Of a DNA stretch of 64,000 nucleotides, positions 1-12,525 are shown piece after piece. Under the pieces are notes generated by a model that did no database searches, was not told the DNA's origin, and worked only from the letters and a program-made list of their open reading frames with translations. The number at the start of each line of letters is the position of its first letter. Positions within the stretch are counted from its first letter, which is position 1. The translations under genes were made by a program, and so were the position numbers. The DNA comes from Metridium senile (Eukaryota > Cnidaria > Anthozoa > Actiniaria > Metridiidae), in assembly GCA_949775045.1 (NCBI GenBank), contig OX459095.1:22286811-22350810 (forward strand), given 5' to 3'.

Positions 1-144
1 ACTATGTATTATGTTGACTATTCTTCCACAGATGAAGGAAAACCACTAAATCAATGAAACAAAATAGATACTAGATATGAAGTTTTTCTTTGAGCGATCA
101 AAAACATTTCACAAGTGAGCACAGCAAAGGAGTGCAATATTTTT

Positions 145-446
145 CAGGGTTCGTACGGGTTTTGGAAAGTCTTGGAAATTGGTAATGCATTTTTCCAGGA
201 CCTGGAACGTTTTGGAAAATTTCCTTTTCACCTGCTGGGCTATGGAAAAATTATGAATTTTGTCGGTTGCCCAGCTCCTACCTTGCAAAGAACTGTTTTC
301 GTTGTAATTAAAAAACGGCAGATGATTTTTTTGCCTGCCGCAATCAATGCCCGTTGGCACTTTTCGCTTGTGTGGTTTTGGAATTTTGAGTAATAGGCTT
401 TGAAAAAGTTTTGGAAATTTTCTCTGAGGATTCTGTACGAACCCTG
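145..446. mobile_element. hAT-like MITE
   Basis: A non-coding element with matching inverted ends: it starts CAGGGTTCGTACG and ends GTACGAACCCTG. It is flanked on both sides by ATTTTT, a possible 6-bp target duplication (hAT elements usually give 8 bp). The interior repeats short TTGGAAA-type words. CAGGG ends are typical of hAT-derived non-autonomous elements. The small open frames inside are by-products of the palindrome. Confidence 0.6.
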
Positions 447-877
447 ATTTTTGAACACAAGATCAACCACCTATATTAAAGGCAACATGTAATTTTCTTT
501 TTATTATATAGACACACATGAATTGCACCAAGTGACACCAAAATGGTTTCCAAAGCTTTTTGGTTACTTTTCAAAATGCATGAAGTAAGGTTCATTGATT
601 GCTTCAAAAAATTGACAAAAATTAATATCTGAATATTAAAAAAGTTTCACAACTTCTTTTCCAATATTAGTTACAATTTGCCGATGAAAAAGGAGTAGCA
701 TATTTACCAGTAAAACACTTGTGTCTATATAATAGGTTTATAAAATAACTATTAGAAACCATGCATTCTGATTGGCTGATGTTGATTGAATATGTATTTT
801 TATAAAAGAACTTTGCTTTCTTGTGCTGTATTCAGTTAAAATGCACTTGGAAATACTGGAGTTTTGAGAAGCTATTA
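447..877. other. Gene-free stretch
   Basis: AT-rich sequence between two MITEs. I see no open frame with recognisable content, no splice-bounded exon and no long repeat. Confidence 0.4.
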
Positions 878-1205
878 GAACGATTTCACATAAGCGTTTT
901 TAACATGCAAATATGTTTTGTCGAGTATTTAACATGCAAATGAGTTGTCACCTTAATTGCTAACCTTTTATAACTATTTACGATAAGTAATATAATAAAA
1001 TTTGCAACACCGTAAAAAAAATTACCATTGTAATGCATATACCCATTCCATGCGATATAAATACGTGCGAGAAGTATTACATTTCTTTTTAGCGGCAACG
1101 CAATTTCGTCGTTGTGAGTTGAGTTGTCGAGGTGACAACTCATTTGCATATTAAATACTCGACAAAACATATTTGCATGTTAAAAACGCTTGTGTGAAAT
1201 CGTTC
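878..1205. mobile_element. TA-flanked fold-back MITE, copy 1
   Basis: About 75 bp at each end are inverted copies; the left end begins GAACGATTTCACATAAGCG. TA flanks both ends, as in Tc1/mariner-type insertion. Each arm carries two octamer-like ATGCAAAT words. The element at 27998-28337 has the same layout (TTTCACATAAGC end, ATGCTAAT words, then a GTTGAC or GTTGTC block) but diverged sequence, so the two form one family. Confidence 0.7.
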
Positions 1206-2331
1206 TATTACAGTGCAGACACTGGAACCACTTCAGATGAATTGATAATCAATCATATTGCAGCTTTCAGTTCAAGAATTTTATGAGCGTGAGAACACTA
1301 TAATTTGATTGGCTTATGCTGTTATCAGTTAAATCTCTATATGGTTTAAATGTTTTTTGATTGGACGGTTTTGTCTAAGTAGTCCCGGTTGGAGTGTCCG
1401 CACTGTAAAACTTCTTGCTTTTGACAATCAACACGCAGCACACACACATTTCTATTTCTTTAATAATTTAAAGTATGAGTTTCTACAAATATTCAGTACT
1501 ACCAGCATTTTTTGTTCAGAGAAGCACTTTACCAAAATTTGATATTTTTGGATAAATCACTCAAAATCGCACACATTTGTATTTTTAATGTTCTGCAAGT
1601 TATGCTTGTATAGAAATTACCCAACAAATAGTTCAATTTACACTAGATCAAGTGCAGTAACAATTCAATGGCGTTACAAGATATTACATACTTTTAGGGT
1701 CTGCTCTGTACTGCATTGTTATTTTGAAGTACAATTTTTTTTTCTGTTAGAGTTACAGGGCTTTAATTGTATATAGACTTGATGTAGTCATTTTTGAAAA
1801 CATTTGTGTATACTTAAGCGTTAATTTGGTTTTATCTTGATGCTTTGCAATAAACTGTTAAAAATAATGAGCTTTGTTGCGTTGATTGAGTATTTTGGGT
1901 TATTATCATTTGCTGTACTTTTGACAGTCAGCCATAGTTTTGTAAGGCTCCTTACCAGGTTGGATTAGGGCTGGGGACCAGTCATTATTTATAGGAAGGG
2001 GGGCTGGTGCAGTTTGATTTTCACTTACACAAAGTTTTGTGTCCCCTACTCCTTAGTGCCCTTTATCTTTCTTATCCCTGTTCTTTGGGGGCCATGAAAA
2101 ATGCTGGGCCCCTTCAAATAATGGCTGACCCCTTAAAATTAGAGCAACTTTTTGGATGTGCAAGGAAAAGTTAAAAAAGGCTGTAGATCGGTAATGTGTA
2201 GTTCCAGAAATAATCCATATGTAAGACGGAGAAAATAATTTATTCTGAACTAAATCGGCTGAAATTAACTCAGAGGATTATAGAGATCAACAAGAAGACA
2301 CTGTAAGAGTTTTGTTTAATTTTATTAAATT
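1206..2331. other. Gene-free stretch
   Basis: No recognisable coding segment. An AATAAA near 1849 could be a polyadenylation signal of a plus-strand gene lying upstream of the window, but no terminal exon is visible to support that. Confidence 0.3.
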
Positions 2332-2335
2332 TTAA

Positions 2336-4386
2336 GGTGGATCACTATAGTTTTTGAAAAGCCACACCAGGCCGTTATAAACGTCGTTTTGACAAACTTT
2401 CCAATTTTCGATTGACCTGAAACTTTTACAGATTATCAGTCTTAGACTGAAATTTAAAACAATATACTTTGTTTTTAGATTTGTATTTTAATAGCAGCGA
2501 TATACAGGAAAAACGGAAATCAGTTGCGCTTAAATTGTAGACGAACGCGATGAGATCTCGAAAAGCGGCTACCACCACTGTAAACTACAACACTAGGCAC
2601 CCAAAATATCAAAGAATTAGAGAAATCTGTATGTTTGATTTCGAGAAAATTACAGATATATTTTGTACTTTGTAGTTTTGAGTGTTAGAAGGAATCACTC
2701 AATGTGTGGCAATGTGACTTACAATAACTGAACAAATAGCGCTCAAAAACCGTCAAAACCTTCCCTGTACATATATGTCTTTAGTTACTAAGTTTGGGAC
2801 AATAAATCGTTCACAGTATTGAGAAATTATTTTTTTCCTTAGAGATGTTAGAGCTTGACTTCAAGCGAAAACACATCACTGTTGCGCTTTTCTAGAAATA
2901 TTCAAAACTGCCGTTTACATTTTTCTGTAAAATTCACAAACTCTTCTCCAAAGTACTAGAAATGTTGTCCTGAAGCTTCATTTCAATTGACGCATTTAAA
3001 CGTGGTAAAAAAAAATTAAACTTGGATATCTTAACGAAGCCGACTCGTTCGGCTGTTCACGGCCGCTAATGATGCAAATCTGCGTTACATTCTGGAGTCA
3101 CGACGCAATACACCGTGACGGTTTTGGTTGAGTTATTACTTCCGGCGATAAAAATAAATTTCGCTAATTGCTTCATTCCATTGTTCTTTTGATTACATCT
3201 GACTGCATGTAGTGATACATTCCTTTGTGCCAGTTGAATTTGTGAAATGAATTGCAAATTAGTTACCTTTTCTCTCAAAATACCTGCGAATAAAAAGTCA
3301 CAACTAATATAACAAAAGAACAATGGAATGAAGAAATTAGCGAAATTTATTATCATAAAGTGCTATATGTTTTGTGGATTTAGTACAAGCATTGTACAAA
3401 TTAACTGAAGATTAGTTTTTTTGATTGCCACGTAATTCAAATATCTTAAGAAGAAAGAAGCATTAAAAACAAAATTAATCATCTTTAATAAGTCGTTGCT
3501 TTTTTCCATTTATTTCTATGAGGGTAAACCAACTCAGCTCCAGCCCTCCCCTCCCTTCCCTGGCTCTTTCTTTTATCGCCGGAAGTAATAACTCGACCAA
3601 AACCGTCACGGTGTATTGCGTCGTGACTCCAGAATGTAACGCAGGTTTGCATCATTAGCGGCCGTGAACATCCGAACGAGTCGACTTCGTTAAGATATCC
3701 AAGTTTAATTTTTTTTACCACGTTTAAATGCCTCAATTATTATGAAACTTCAGTATAGCATTTCTAGTACTTTGGAGAAGAGTTTGTGAATTTTACAGAA
3801 AAATGTAAACGGCAGTTTTGAATATTTCTAGAAAAGCGCAACAGTGATGTGTTTTCGCTTGAAGTCAAGCTCTAACATCTCTAAGAAAAAAATAATTTCT
3901 CAATACTGTGAACGATTTATTGTCCCAAACTTAGTAACTAAAGACATATATGTACAGGGAAGGTTTTGACGGTTTTAGAGCGCTATTTGTTCAGTTATTG
4001 TAAGTCACATTGCCACACATTGAGTGATTCCTTCTAACACTCAAAACTACAAAGTACAAAATATATCTGTAATTTTCTCGAAATCAAACATACAGATTTC
4101 TCTAATTCTTTGATATTTTGGGTGCTTAGTGTTGTAGTTTACAGTGGTAGTAGCCGCTTTTCGAGATCTCATCGCGTTCGTCTACAATTTAAGCGCAACT
4201 GATTTCCGTTTTTCCTGTATATCGCTGCTATTAAAATACAAATCTAAAAACAAAGTATATTGTTTTAAATTTCAGTCTAAGACTGATAATCTGTAAAAGT
4301 TTCAGGTCAATCGAAAATTGGAAAGTTTGTCAAAACGACGTTTATAACGGCCTGGTGTGGCTTTTCAAAAACTATAGTGATCCACC
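2336..4386. mobile_element. 2.05-kb TTAA fold-back element, copy A
   Basis: Two near-identical arms of about 818 bp (2336-3154 and 3570-4386) are inverted around a loop of about 415 bp. The ends read GGTGGATCACTATAG and its complement, each bordered by TTAA (2332-2335 and 4387-4390). TTAA is the piggyBac-type target, but no transposase is encoded, so this would be a non-autonomous element. The loop holds a smaller inverted repeat around 3155-3350. A second copy at 56550-58568 has its loop in the opposite orientation. Confidence 0.85.
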
Positions 4387-4390
4387 TTAA

Positions 4391-5428
4391 GGCAAAAAAT
4401 AGAAGGTTCAAAAGTACCCATATATCCTTTAGTCAATCAACACTAACAGCGAGCTTGGGCTACCTGTGGGAAGATGAGCAAAAGAACGTCTGTTTTCTCA
4501 GGCTAACATGGGAACAAATATATATTTAAAATACATATATTTCTACATTTTTGGGTAAAAGTAGGGACTGTTTTGCAGTCTAATGGAAAGTTTGCTCTAT
4601 CAATTCCACATCACGTGGGCTTCAAACTTGACAAAATCTAGTACAAACCTCTTCAGGCAACTCAGTTTCTCTAAATTTGGGCTTCCTTTGTGACCGTGTC
4701 TTTTTGACCGTGAGAGACTGCACCACTCCACCCTCTTGTTCATTTTTTTGTATCTTCGTTCCCAGACTTCTACAGAGAGATGCCTGCAGGAGAGGCTACA
4801 CTGGTCTATAAAACACCTAAATCAAAGTTGCATGTAGCATGTGTCGCATCCAGTGTTTTTTCTTTGTAAAGTCTGGGTTTTATGGGGTTTTATCACATGG
4901 CGGCCATTTATCCGCCATGAGAGCAAAAACCTTTGGAACTTTCTGAAATGCTTGAAAGCGAGGGCAAGGTGACCCAAAAGGATTCAAGGGGGGGGGGGGG
5001 AGTGGGGACGTAACGGGATAGCTCTAGTAATAATGTAATCCATGTTTTTACCCAAGATTATAGGGCCAGTGTTGTAAGACACAGCTATGCTTGACAAATA
5101 ACAATCAATTTGTTTATTAACAATTTTATATTGATAATGTTGCGACTTACAGAAAGTTTGGCGGCAAAAATCATATGATGCCTTCTTGCTGAGAGATCTC
5201 TGCTGCAAGATCTGACTTTATTTGATTAACCATTTTATTTTATTTTTCTTGAATAACTAACAATTTTTATATTTTGTAAAGATGGAAATTTGTTTTTACA
5301 ATGTAAACCCAAAAGCTAGAACTATTATAAAATGTCATAAAACATTTACTTATGAAAGTCTTCAGAGAGCATTTCTGGACATTAACTTTTTTTAATACAA
5401 AATTAGACTTGTAATCTTTGTAGAAAAG
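4391..5428. other. Gene-free stretch with G-tract; coronin 3' flank
   Basis: No coding exon is seen. A run of about 14 G lies near 4988-5001. Minus-strand AATAAA signals (TTTATT on the plus strand) occur around 5219-5240, about 190-210 bp past the coronin stop, and are plausible polyadenylation signals for that gene. Confidence 0.4.
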
Positions 5429-8400
5429 TTAATCATCATATCCATCATCTTCATCCTCAGGTTTTTCAGTACACCTTTCCAGTTCACCTACTCTTTTCTC
5501 AAGGTTTGTGACAGTTTTCTCTAGTAAACTAACTTGTGTTGTTAAGTTTTTGACAGTAGCTAGAAGCTTTGGAACATCTACCTCCTGGATGAAAAAGAGC
5601 ATATTTCAATTAGAAAATCAAGTTTTTGACCATGAACAGATTGAGTGTTATATAAGCAATACAGTGACCCCCATATTCATGGTTTTTGACTTATCTAAAA
5701 ATGATCTATAAATGACAGGATTTATAAAACATCCAAGTATCTGGAACTACTTTAACAAGGCCAACAACTGACCTCTTCCTTAGCTCCACCGGTAGCTGCT
5801 TTCTTGGATCCACCAGTCTTCTTTAACCCACCAAGACCACCTGTCTTCTTCTTGGTTGTTGTTTTCACATCGGCACCTTTAAATAAGGGTTCACATTGCA
5901 TGAGCTTGGGTGGAGCATTTGTATCATTTAACCATTCCTCAGCGGATATGGCTGGCTCTGCAGATGCTGTGTCTGGAAACAGATCATGCTGGAAGAGCTC
6001 GGACTATAAAAATAACAAACAAAAAAGAATTAGTAACCAGTGGAAATACTCCAAGATGACAAATAACATTGTTTATGTTAGTTCTGTGTCATGTACCTTC
6101 TGCTAGGATCTGGTTGTGGAATAATTATTTATTTTATGCTCCTAGGACAGGATTGGATTGGATAACATAGAAATGTTAGTTATTATTACTATTATTTGTT
6201 TATTTATTATATAAATAACTTTACAGGAATTCCTGCCACTAAGAAATATCATATTATTTGAGCACATGTAAAAATATGATAATCATTTTTATCAAAAACA
6301 TATTTCACAACTAGCGATTTGAATGTCTGAGTTCACAGAAAGAGTGCAGTAAAGAACTAAAAACACAATGTTTGAATTTTCTCACCTTTCTTGGGACAGT
6401 ATATGAGACTGGCTGGACACTTGTCTTAGTACATCTGAATATCCGGGCCACTTCATTCTTGGCAATGTCACAGCCTCTTTTTGGCATGAAACCAAAACCC
6501 CTCTGTGATTCTTTACCAGTGTAGTTATTCAACCAAAAACACTCATAGGTGGGATTCTCAACTGTACCTAGTTTCACCTCGTAGTAACGGATAATACAAT
6601 CACCCTGAGAAAACAAGAGTACAAAGTTACCATAATAGCATCTGCTTCATGGATTTCTCACAGCATTTCAGGTAGACAGTATTACTGACATGAGATTTTG
6701 TTTACAGTAACTAATATGAAAATAATAAATGATGAATACAAGTCCATGAAAGCAATGACTATTTGCAAATTTTGCAACATTTTTGTCCATCCTCTCTCCC
6801 TCAGTAATGTCAAGAAGCTGACTTGATAGTGATGAAAAGTATTGGAACATTGTAAACAATTATATTTTTCTATGGCTTTTCTTAATGGATTTTTAAAATA
6901 TTTAAGCAACAGGTTCCCATTTAAATCTGTACTTTCCCATTTAAATCTGTACTTATGAAATTGTGTTGATGTGTGCTAAACACACAGAAGATCAACCAAT
7001 CATAGTATATTATTTCTGAAGTGAACTTCTCTGATTGGTTGATCTGTATGTTTAGCACACATCAACAAAATTTGCATAAGTACAGATCTAAATGGGAAAG
7101 TACAGATTTAAATGGGAACCTGTTAAGCATATTTAGACTCATTACTTACTGTATATATTTATCATTACTATTATTATCATATTTATCTACTGTAAACAAT
7201 TACCCTTCCAATGAGCCAAATAATGTTGATGTCCGGATCATATCGTATGAATTGTACACCATTAGACTGATCAATGTCCTCTGTACCTTGGTTCTCCAAG
7301 TCTTTCTACATAAAAGAGAATCAATTATGTAAATATTGAATATATACAATCAAATATAATGAAATCTTTTAGAAAAAATGTCTTGTCAACCATTGGAAAG
7401 CATTATTTTCTTTTTTCCTGGACAAGATGACTGCAGGGCTTTAAACAATGTTACAAACAGTTGGAGTTACAACACAATAGCATATTGATAGACTGTGTTG
7501 TAAAAACGTAAAGGTATTTTGTTTACTTACAGTCCACAGTGCATACTGTCGTTCACTCATTTTTGAGAAGCCTGTTGTAAAGAGAGCATTTGTTGCTCCA
7601 AGGAATGCAACTTGCTGTGGTTTGCTACCGACATGACCATCAGCTATCTGAACAAACACAAACAAAAACTTTGTTAATAAAGGGTAAACACCAAATGATA
7701 ACTACTGTAATTATTAGTTTTCAGTGACTACAGCAAAAATAAAAAAAAGTTAAACAAAAAATAGATAAATAGAATTGTCTAAATGTCAAAAGAGTGGGGT
7801 GTACAAGTTTGTGATTATGTAGTTTTGCATTAGTTTTGGAGGAGTTTTGAGGGTTTTTTTCCATTGATATACATGTGTGGGTTTGCCTTTTTACAAAACT
7901 GCACTGTTTGCAATTTCTTTTTCATTTTCAGGCTCAGTAAATGGTGAAAAATGTTTTTCTACTGTCAAAAATTATCATAAAGATCTTGTCACTTCAATTT
8001 GTTTTAGTTTGTGGTCAAAATGATCTAGCGAATATGCCAACCAACGTTTTTAGTATTGAAATAAATCTAGAATTGGTTTTAGGCCACCAAATATTGCTAT
8101 CAACAGCATAATATATCTAGCCAAGCAATCGTTCTATTATTGCTATTTGATTGACACATGCATTAATAGGTTGGTGTTTACATTTTGTATTTCCACGGCG
8201 AACACAACGATTTGTATAATTCTTGGTTAAAAAAAAAGACTTACTTTAAGTGGGACTAAGCAGTGTTTGCCAGATAGGGACAGGGTACACATATAAACTG
8301 ATAGTGTTGGTTATACTTAGCGAATAATAGCATGACAATGAATGACAAACTGGTTTAATAACGTACTGTATCAGTTGGTTGTGTATTCAAAACACAGTCA

Positions 8401-11400
8401 AAAAAAATATCCAAGCAAATAATTTTGTTCAATATAAATGTTCTATGTTGGATTTGATTTCTTTCATATGATCTTTTGTTTCAAACTGTTACGTAAAGAT
8501 GTATGGTTTGTATTTTAGTAATAGTTACGCGTACGGTAAAAAGCCTGTTTTGATTTGCTTTGCGTGGCCAGATCAAGTGATGAGAGAATAGTGAAATAAT
8601 CGTATTTTCTGAGGTCAAAAAGAAATAAATTGCCAATCTAACTCAAAACGTGAGAAATGTAGCTGCTTTATGTTAACTTTATTGTTGAAATTCCAAAAGC
8701 ATGAGATTTAGACATATTAACGCTTTGCGTAACGCCGTAACGCTTAATTGAGTGAAATATACCAACATACTTGGGACTCTAAGTAAACAAGGTTTTGCGT
8801 GCTGCCAATAATTTTTGGATATGTTATTCTAGAAGGGTTATGCTAGAGTATAGTCATATTTTTATAGTTTTGGTGCATGTACCACAACCCTTTTAGGCAC
8901 ATTAAAAATAAGCAAAAAGTACGAATTTTTGTAAACGTCAAAATAGGGTCCATTGAAAATTCCGTAATTTATTAAAAACGTGCATTAGCAAAACAATTTT
9001 TGCACTAAGTTGATAAGGAAGAGTGTGTCTTTGCTATAACAAAAAGTTGTTTAGATAGAATAAAACATGAAGCCGTAGGAACGCCGAGAAAAAGCTACAT
9101 TTTCTTATTCAACACAGGGTGCCCAAGCCTGTCAGGACCCAATAATCAATGAGTTCTCGAGAAATATAAGGCGCCCAGGACTAAAAGTTGGATTTCTGAA
9201 AATGTCTTACCACAAAGGTTATTTAGGCATAATATGAGCAATTTCGTTTTTTCACTGCTGCCGGCGATTCTCGACCATTACAGACATTGACTCTTAACTA
9301 CCATAACCTCTATTGTTAGAGTGGTTTTCATTAACCAATGAAACAAAGTGTACTAATTACATTGTCATAGTCAAATAACAACAAAAGAACACAATAGAAT
9401 TAAGGTGTATTAAAGAGTAATACACTAAACCACTCTACATCATATACACCTACTTGCAAGAAAGTTGACATACAAAAAAAGAACATTATTTTGTATTTAG
9501 TGTGTTAGGAATAAATTAAAAGTACAAAAGAAAGAGTTCAGCTTCAGTGATCATCTTTTGTACTTTTAATTTATTCATAACCCACTAAATACAAATGTTC
9601 TTTTTTCGTATGAAAACGTTCTTGCAAGTAGGTGTATCTACTTGATAAATACATTGTAAATTATTATGATGATTAATGATTATTCTTTTAAATACCTTAA
9701 GGACTTCACCATTTCTTGGGTTAATAATGCGAACTTTTTTGTCTTTGCATGTTGAAGCTATCATACTTCCATCAAAGTTCCAGTCCACACAAAAGATGAC
9801 ATCAGGATGGCAATCAATCTCAATCTCACATTCTCCACAATCAAGATTCCAAATGCAAATCTTGTTGTCGTGACTTGCACTTAACAGGATACGCTCAGCT
9901 GTTGGATGCCACTTAATGATTCCTACTCGTCTTTGATGCTTATTTAGGGTCAATACTGGCTTTGTTAAATTTGCACTTAGACCAGTGTCAGGGATTTCCC
10001 ATATCATAACCTTCATGTCCTCCGAGCTGGAAGCAATCATGTTGTCGTCAAATGGATTCCATGCGATGTCCAGTACATCTCCTCCATGGCCAGCAACTTT
10101 TGGTGCATCTAGATCAACACGGCCAGTCTAGAAAAAGAAACGTTAAAGTAGAGTTGATCAAACTTCTAGATCCAAGTTAGTTTAGGGGTGGACCATTTAA
10201 CTTTTGAGGGAGAGGGGATATGATTTTGAAAAAAAAATTTGTGCAAGCCAAAATTGCCACTCAAACCTTTGCATTTTTATCAAATAAAATCCATGCGCAT
10301 GCCAGCGGGCTAAAAAATATTTCCTGCATGGACCAAAATCACCCCCCCCCCCCCTCAAAAGTCAAATGGTCCACCCCTTAGATTAGAGAGCAGAAGTGGC
10401 TGTTTTTGATACAATTTTTGATATAATTAATACAAGTATATTTGCACACCACAAATAAATGCATTGAAATACGCTTTTTGGCAGACATCAACCAAAAAGA
10501 TAACAGGCACTGAGTAACTAGCAGTAGCCAAAAACGTATTTCACAACTAGCCAATGGAATGTCAGAAAGACAAAAAATGCAGTAAAGAACATAGAGAATA
10601 ATAAAAGACTGATGTGTTTGTAAATTAGGTATAAATTACGGCACCTATGGACGGCACCTTTACTATGACACAGCTTACATTACATTTTGTTCTCTAGGAA
10701 AATGTACATAATTTTTTATTCCATTACTGTTTTACGTTCATGATACGGAAAGTCATTGCCATGTCTCCCCAGCCAGTGGCTAGTATCTAAAAACAACTAT
10801 AAAAGTGTTAAGACAAAATTTTACAACAATAGCCTCAAGTAAATTGAGTGACGTCTTCGGGTCTGGAGTATTTTCATTTTGAGATTCATTCTGAAGTCAA
10901 AATCATTGGGCCTTGACAAGTTTATTCAAAAGTTCCAATAGTCAACTTTAGAAATAAAAACAATTTATTGTTGTCCGTATTGACAAGTAATAGAAATATT
11001 TTATGTGTCTGCATTGTTTCAGCCTTGTGAACTTTAGCTTTTCTACTTTAGAAATAAAACAAAATCATGTTGTATTATCGGCGTTTCAAAAAAGTTTATA
11101 TTTCGAGCACTACGTTTCTGTCAAATAAGATAAGTTATTACGTGTCTGCACTGTCTAAGATCCACCTAACCTTTAAGAAGGTCATATATTAAACGAAATA
11201 GGTTGGTACATTTAATAAGTATATTTTTTATAACAAAAGACTTGTACACTTAAAAACATTATACACAAAATGAACTAAACAGAACTTGAAATAAGAATGT
11301 CACTTAATCGAAGTTAATTAAACTATATAGCACGTCGAATTGATTCTTTAATAGCTCGATTAATTATAAGATAAATCTAGAAAGAACAAACAGAAAGTGA

Positions 11401-12059
11401 AAAGTTTACTAATTTATAAGGCTTCTTCGGTCTTCTATTAAAAAGCGCGCGTAAAGAAATTGACTAATTTCAGGCTACAATTATTTCACTGGTCTAAATA
11501 CGATGAAAAGACAAGTTTTGATTTTAATTTTCGATCTAGGCCAAATCAAACATACTACTGACTAATGTGTAAATAGATTGGCCGTGACTCGGAATCTTTC
11601 TTTATGGCTATATATGGTCATTTTATAAAATCGTTTCAACTCGAGCTGGTTGTTTCCTCCTCGAGTGGAAGTCATGTTTCGCAACGGTCACAACAGTACA
11701 AGAAAAATCCATAGCACCCTTATAAAACATAACTTCAACAGCTTAAAATTGAGCTACTTTTTAAAATCACAGCGCGAAAAGCTTTAGGCTGATTCTAGAC
11801 CGGGGCATTGACTTGCAAAATATCCAAAATACCGATGCGTTTATGCTTTTTTTAAATTTACCTTTTCGTGAGGCAAAACCAAGAAAGCTCCCCCGCCAGC
11901 AGACTTCAAACACACTGCAAGAAACTTTGGGTTGACAGCAGCAAGTGGAGATCCTTCCCAAGAGTTTTCAGAAATCTTTACATTATCGTAATACCCTTCT
12001 CTCTTCGGGTCTTTGCCGAAGATGTGGCGGAAATGAGAGGCACGGACAAATTTAGCCAT
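5429..12059 (-). CDS. CORO1: Coronin, actin-binding WD40 protein (7 exons)
   Basis: Coronins bind F-actin and tune Arp2/3 and cofilin activity at the cell cortex. Exons (minus): 12059-11862, 10127-9696, 7647-7531, 7305-7204, 6604-6386, 6003-5773, 5584-5429. All junctions are GT/AG and all are phase 0, giving 484 aa, a normal length for a short coronin. Residues 1-66 carry the family start (FRHIFG, then AVNPKFLAV and GGGAFLVLP). Residues 67-210 hold WD40 repeats (SSSEDMKVMIWEIP, SASHDNKICIWNL). FTTGFSKMSERQYALW lies in exon 3. Exon 6 is the Gly/Lys-rich linker, and exon 7 (about 434-484) is a leucine-heptad coiled coil with an acidic tail, used for oligomerisation in the family. The start ATG directly precedes the conserved N-terminus. 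It is head-to-head with SMPD4. The symbol is approximate; the subtype cannot be fixed from sequence alone. Confidence 0.95.
6909..7123. mobile_element. Fold-back MITE in coronin intron 4
   Basis: Inverted arms begin ACAGGTTCCCATTTAAATC and contain that TTCCCATTTAAATCTGTAC unit twice at the left end. A perfect 6-bp direct repeat TAAGCA flanks the element (6903-6908 and 7124-7129), which is good evidence for a target duplication. No coding content. Confidence 0.7.
7648..9695. other. Coronin intron 2
   Basis: A 2-kb AT-rich intron. Apart from the fold-back element at 9443-9637 I find no repeat or exon-like segment in it. Confidence 0.5.
9443..9637. mobile_element. ACACCTA-family fold-back MITE, copy 1
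   Basis: Arms begin TACACCTACTTGCAAG and continue with a TTGACATACAAA block; the centre reads AAGAGTTCAGCTTCAGTGATC. The same arms and the same central motif occur at 23522-23755, and a related TIR occurs at 48589-48830. Non-coding. Confidence 0.65.
10128..11861. other. Coronin intron 1
   Basis: A 1.7-kb intron containing the MITE at 10185-10377. A short exon-like segment near 10724-10785 on the minus strand is not part of the coronin model. The rest shows nothing recognisable. Confidence 0.4.
10185..10377. mobile_element. PIF/Harbinger-like MITE
   Basis: Inverted ends GGGGTGGACCATTTAACTTT and AAGTCAAATGGTCCACCCC are bordered by direct TTA on both sides (10182-10184 and 10378-10380), the 3-bp target typical of PIF/Harbinger. 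A run of 14 C sits next to the right end. Confidence 0.65.
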
Positions 12060-12525
12060 AATTGAAGGATAGGTCTTTTATTTGGTGATTGAAGAATAGG
12101 TTGACTTCTTGTAGCTGATGTTTTTTTGTAATGCAAGAGAACAAGTGGCGAAGTAAACCCTCAACTACTTACACAATTTGCACCACCTTCAAATGCCGAG
12201 GGAAGAGGAGGAGGAGCTCTGGCAGAGGTGGACTCGGCACAAGAAACAGGAAACCCAGCAGGAAGACAGTCATAAAACAACTATTTCGAAACAGAAAACG
12301 ATAAAGGTTACCTAAAAACAATATTATAACTAGATTAATAGCGCCTTGTTTCACTTGGTAAATTTTTTTATTAAAAAAAAACCTTTTTGTGAATTCTTAT
12401 TGCACTTGTTGTATTTCACAGTGTTGGGGTTCCTGTGGTAGTGAGAGAAAAAATGGCGGACAAGGGACGTTGTTTGTCGAAGTGAAAGTGAATTTGAAAA
12501 ACATCTTTGTTTAACAACAGAAAAA
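12060..12525. promoter_or_regulatory. Bidirectional promoter region, coronin / SMPD4
   Basis: The coronin ATG (12059, minus) and the SMPD4 ATG (12526, plus) are 466 bp apart and point away from each other. Both genes are housekeeping in character. No TATA box stands out at a convincing spacing. The assignment rests on the head-to-head geometry only. Confidence 0.5.

Noticed and set aside
3066..3356. Loop frame of the 2-kb palindrome as a gene
   Set aside because: No motif, extends into a terminal arm, and conservation is explained by recent copying.
10724..10785. Minus-strand exon-like piece reading ILATGWGDMAMTFRIMNV then stop
   Set aside because: An AG precedes it, but it matches no coronin region and would end the protein early; left out as unexplained.
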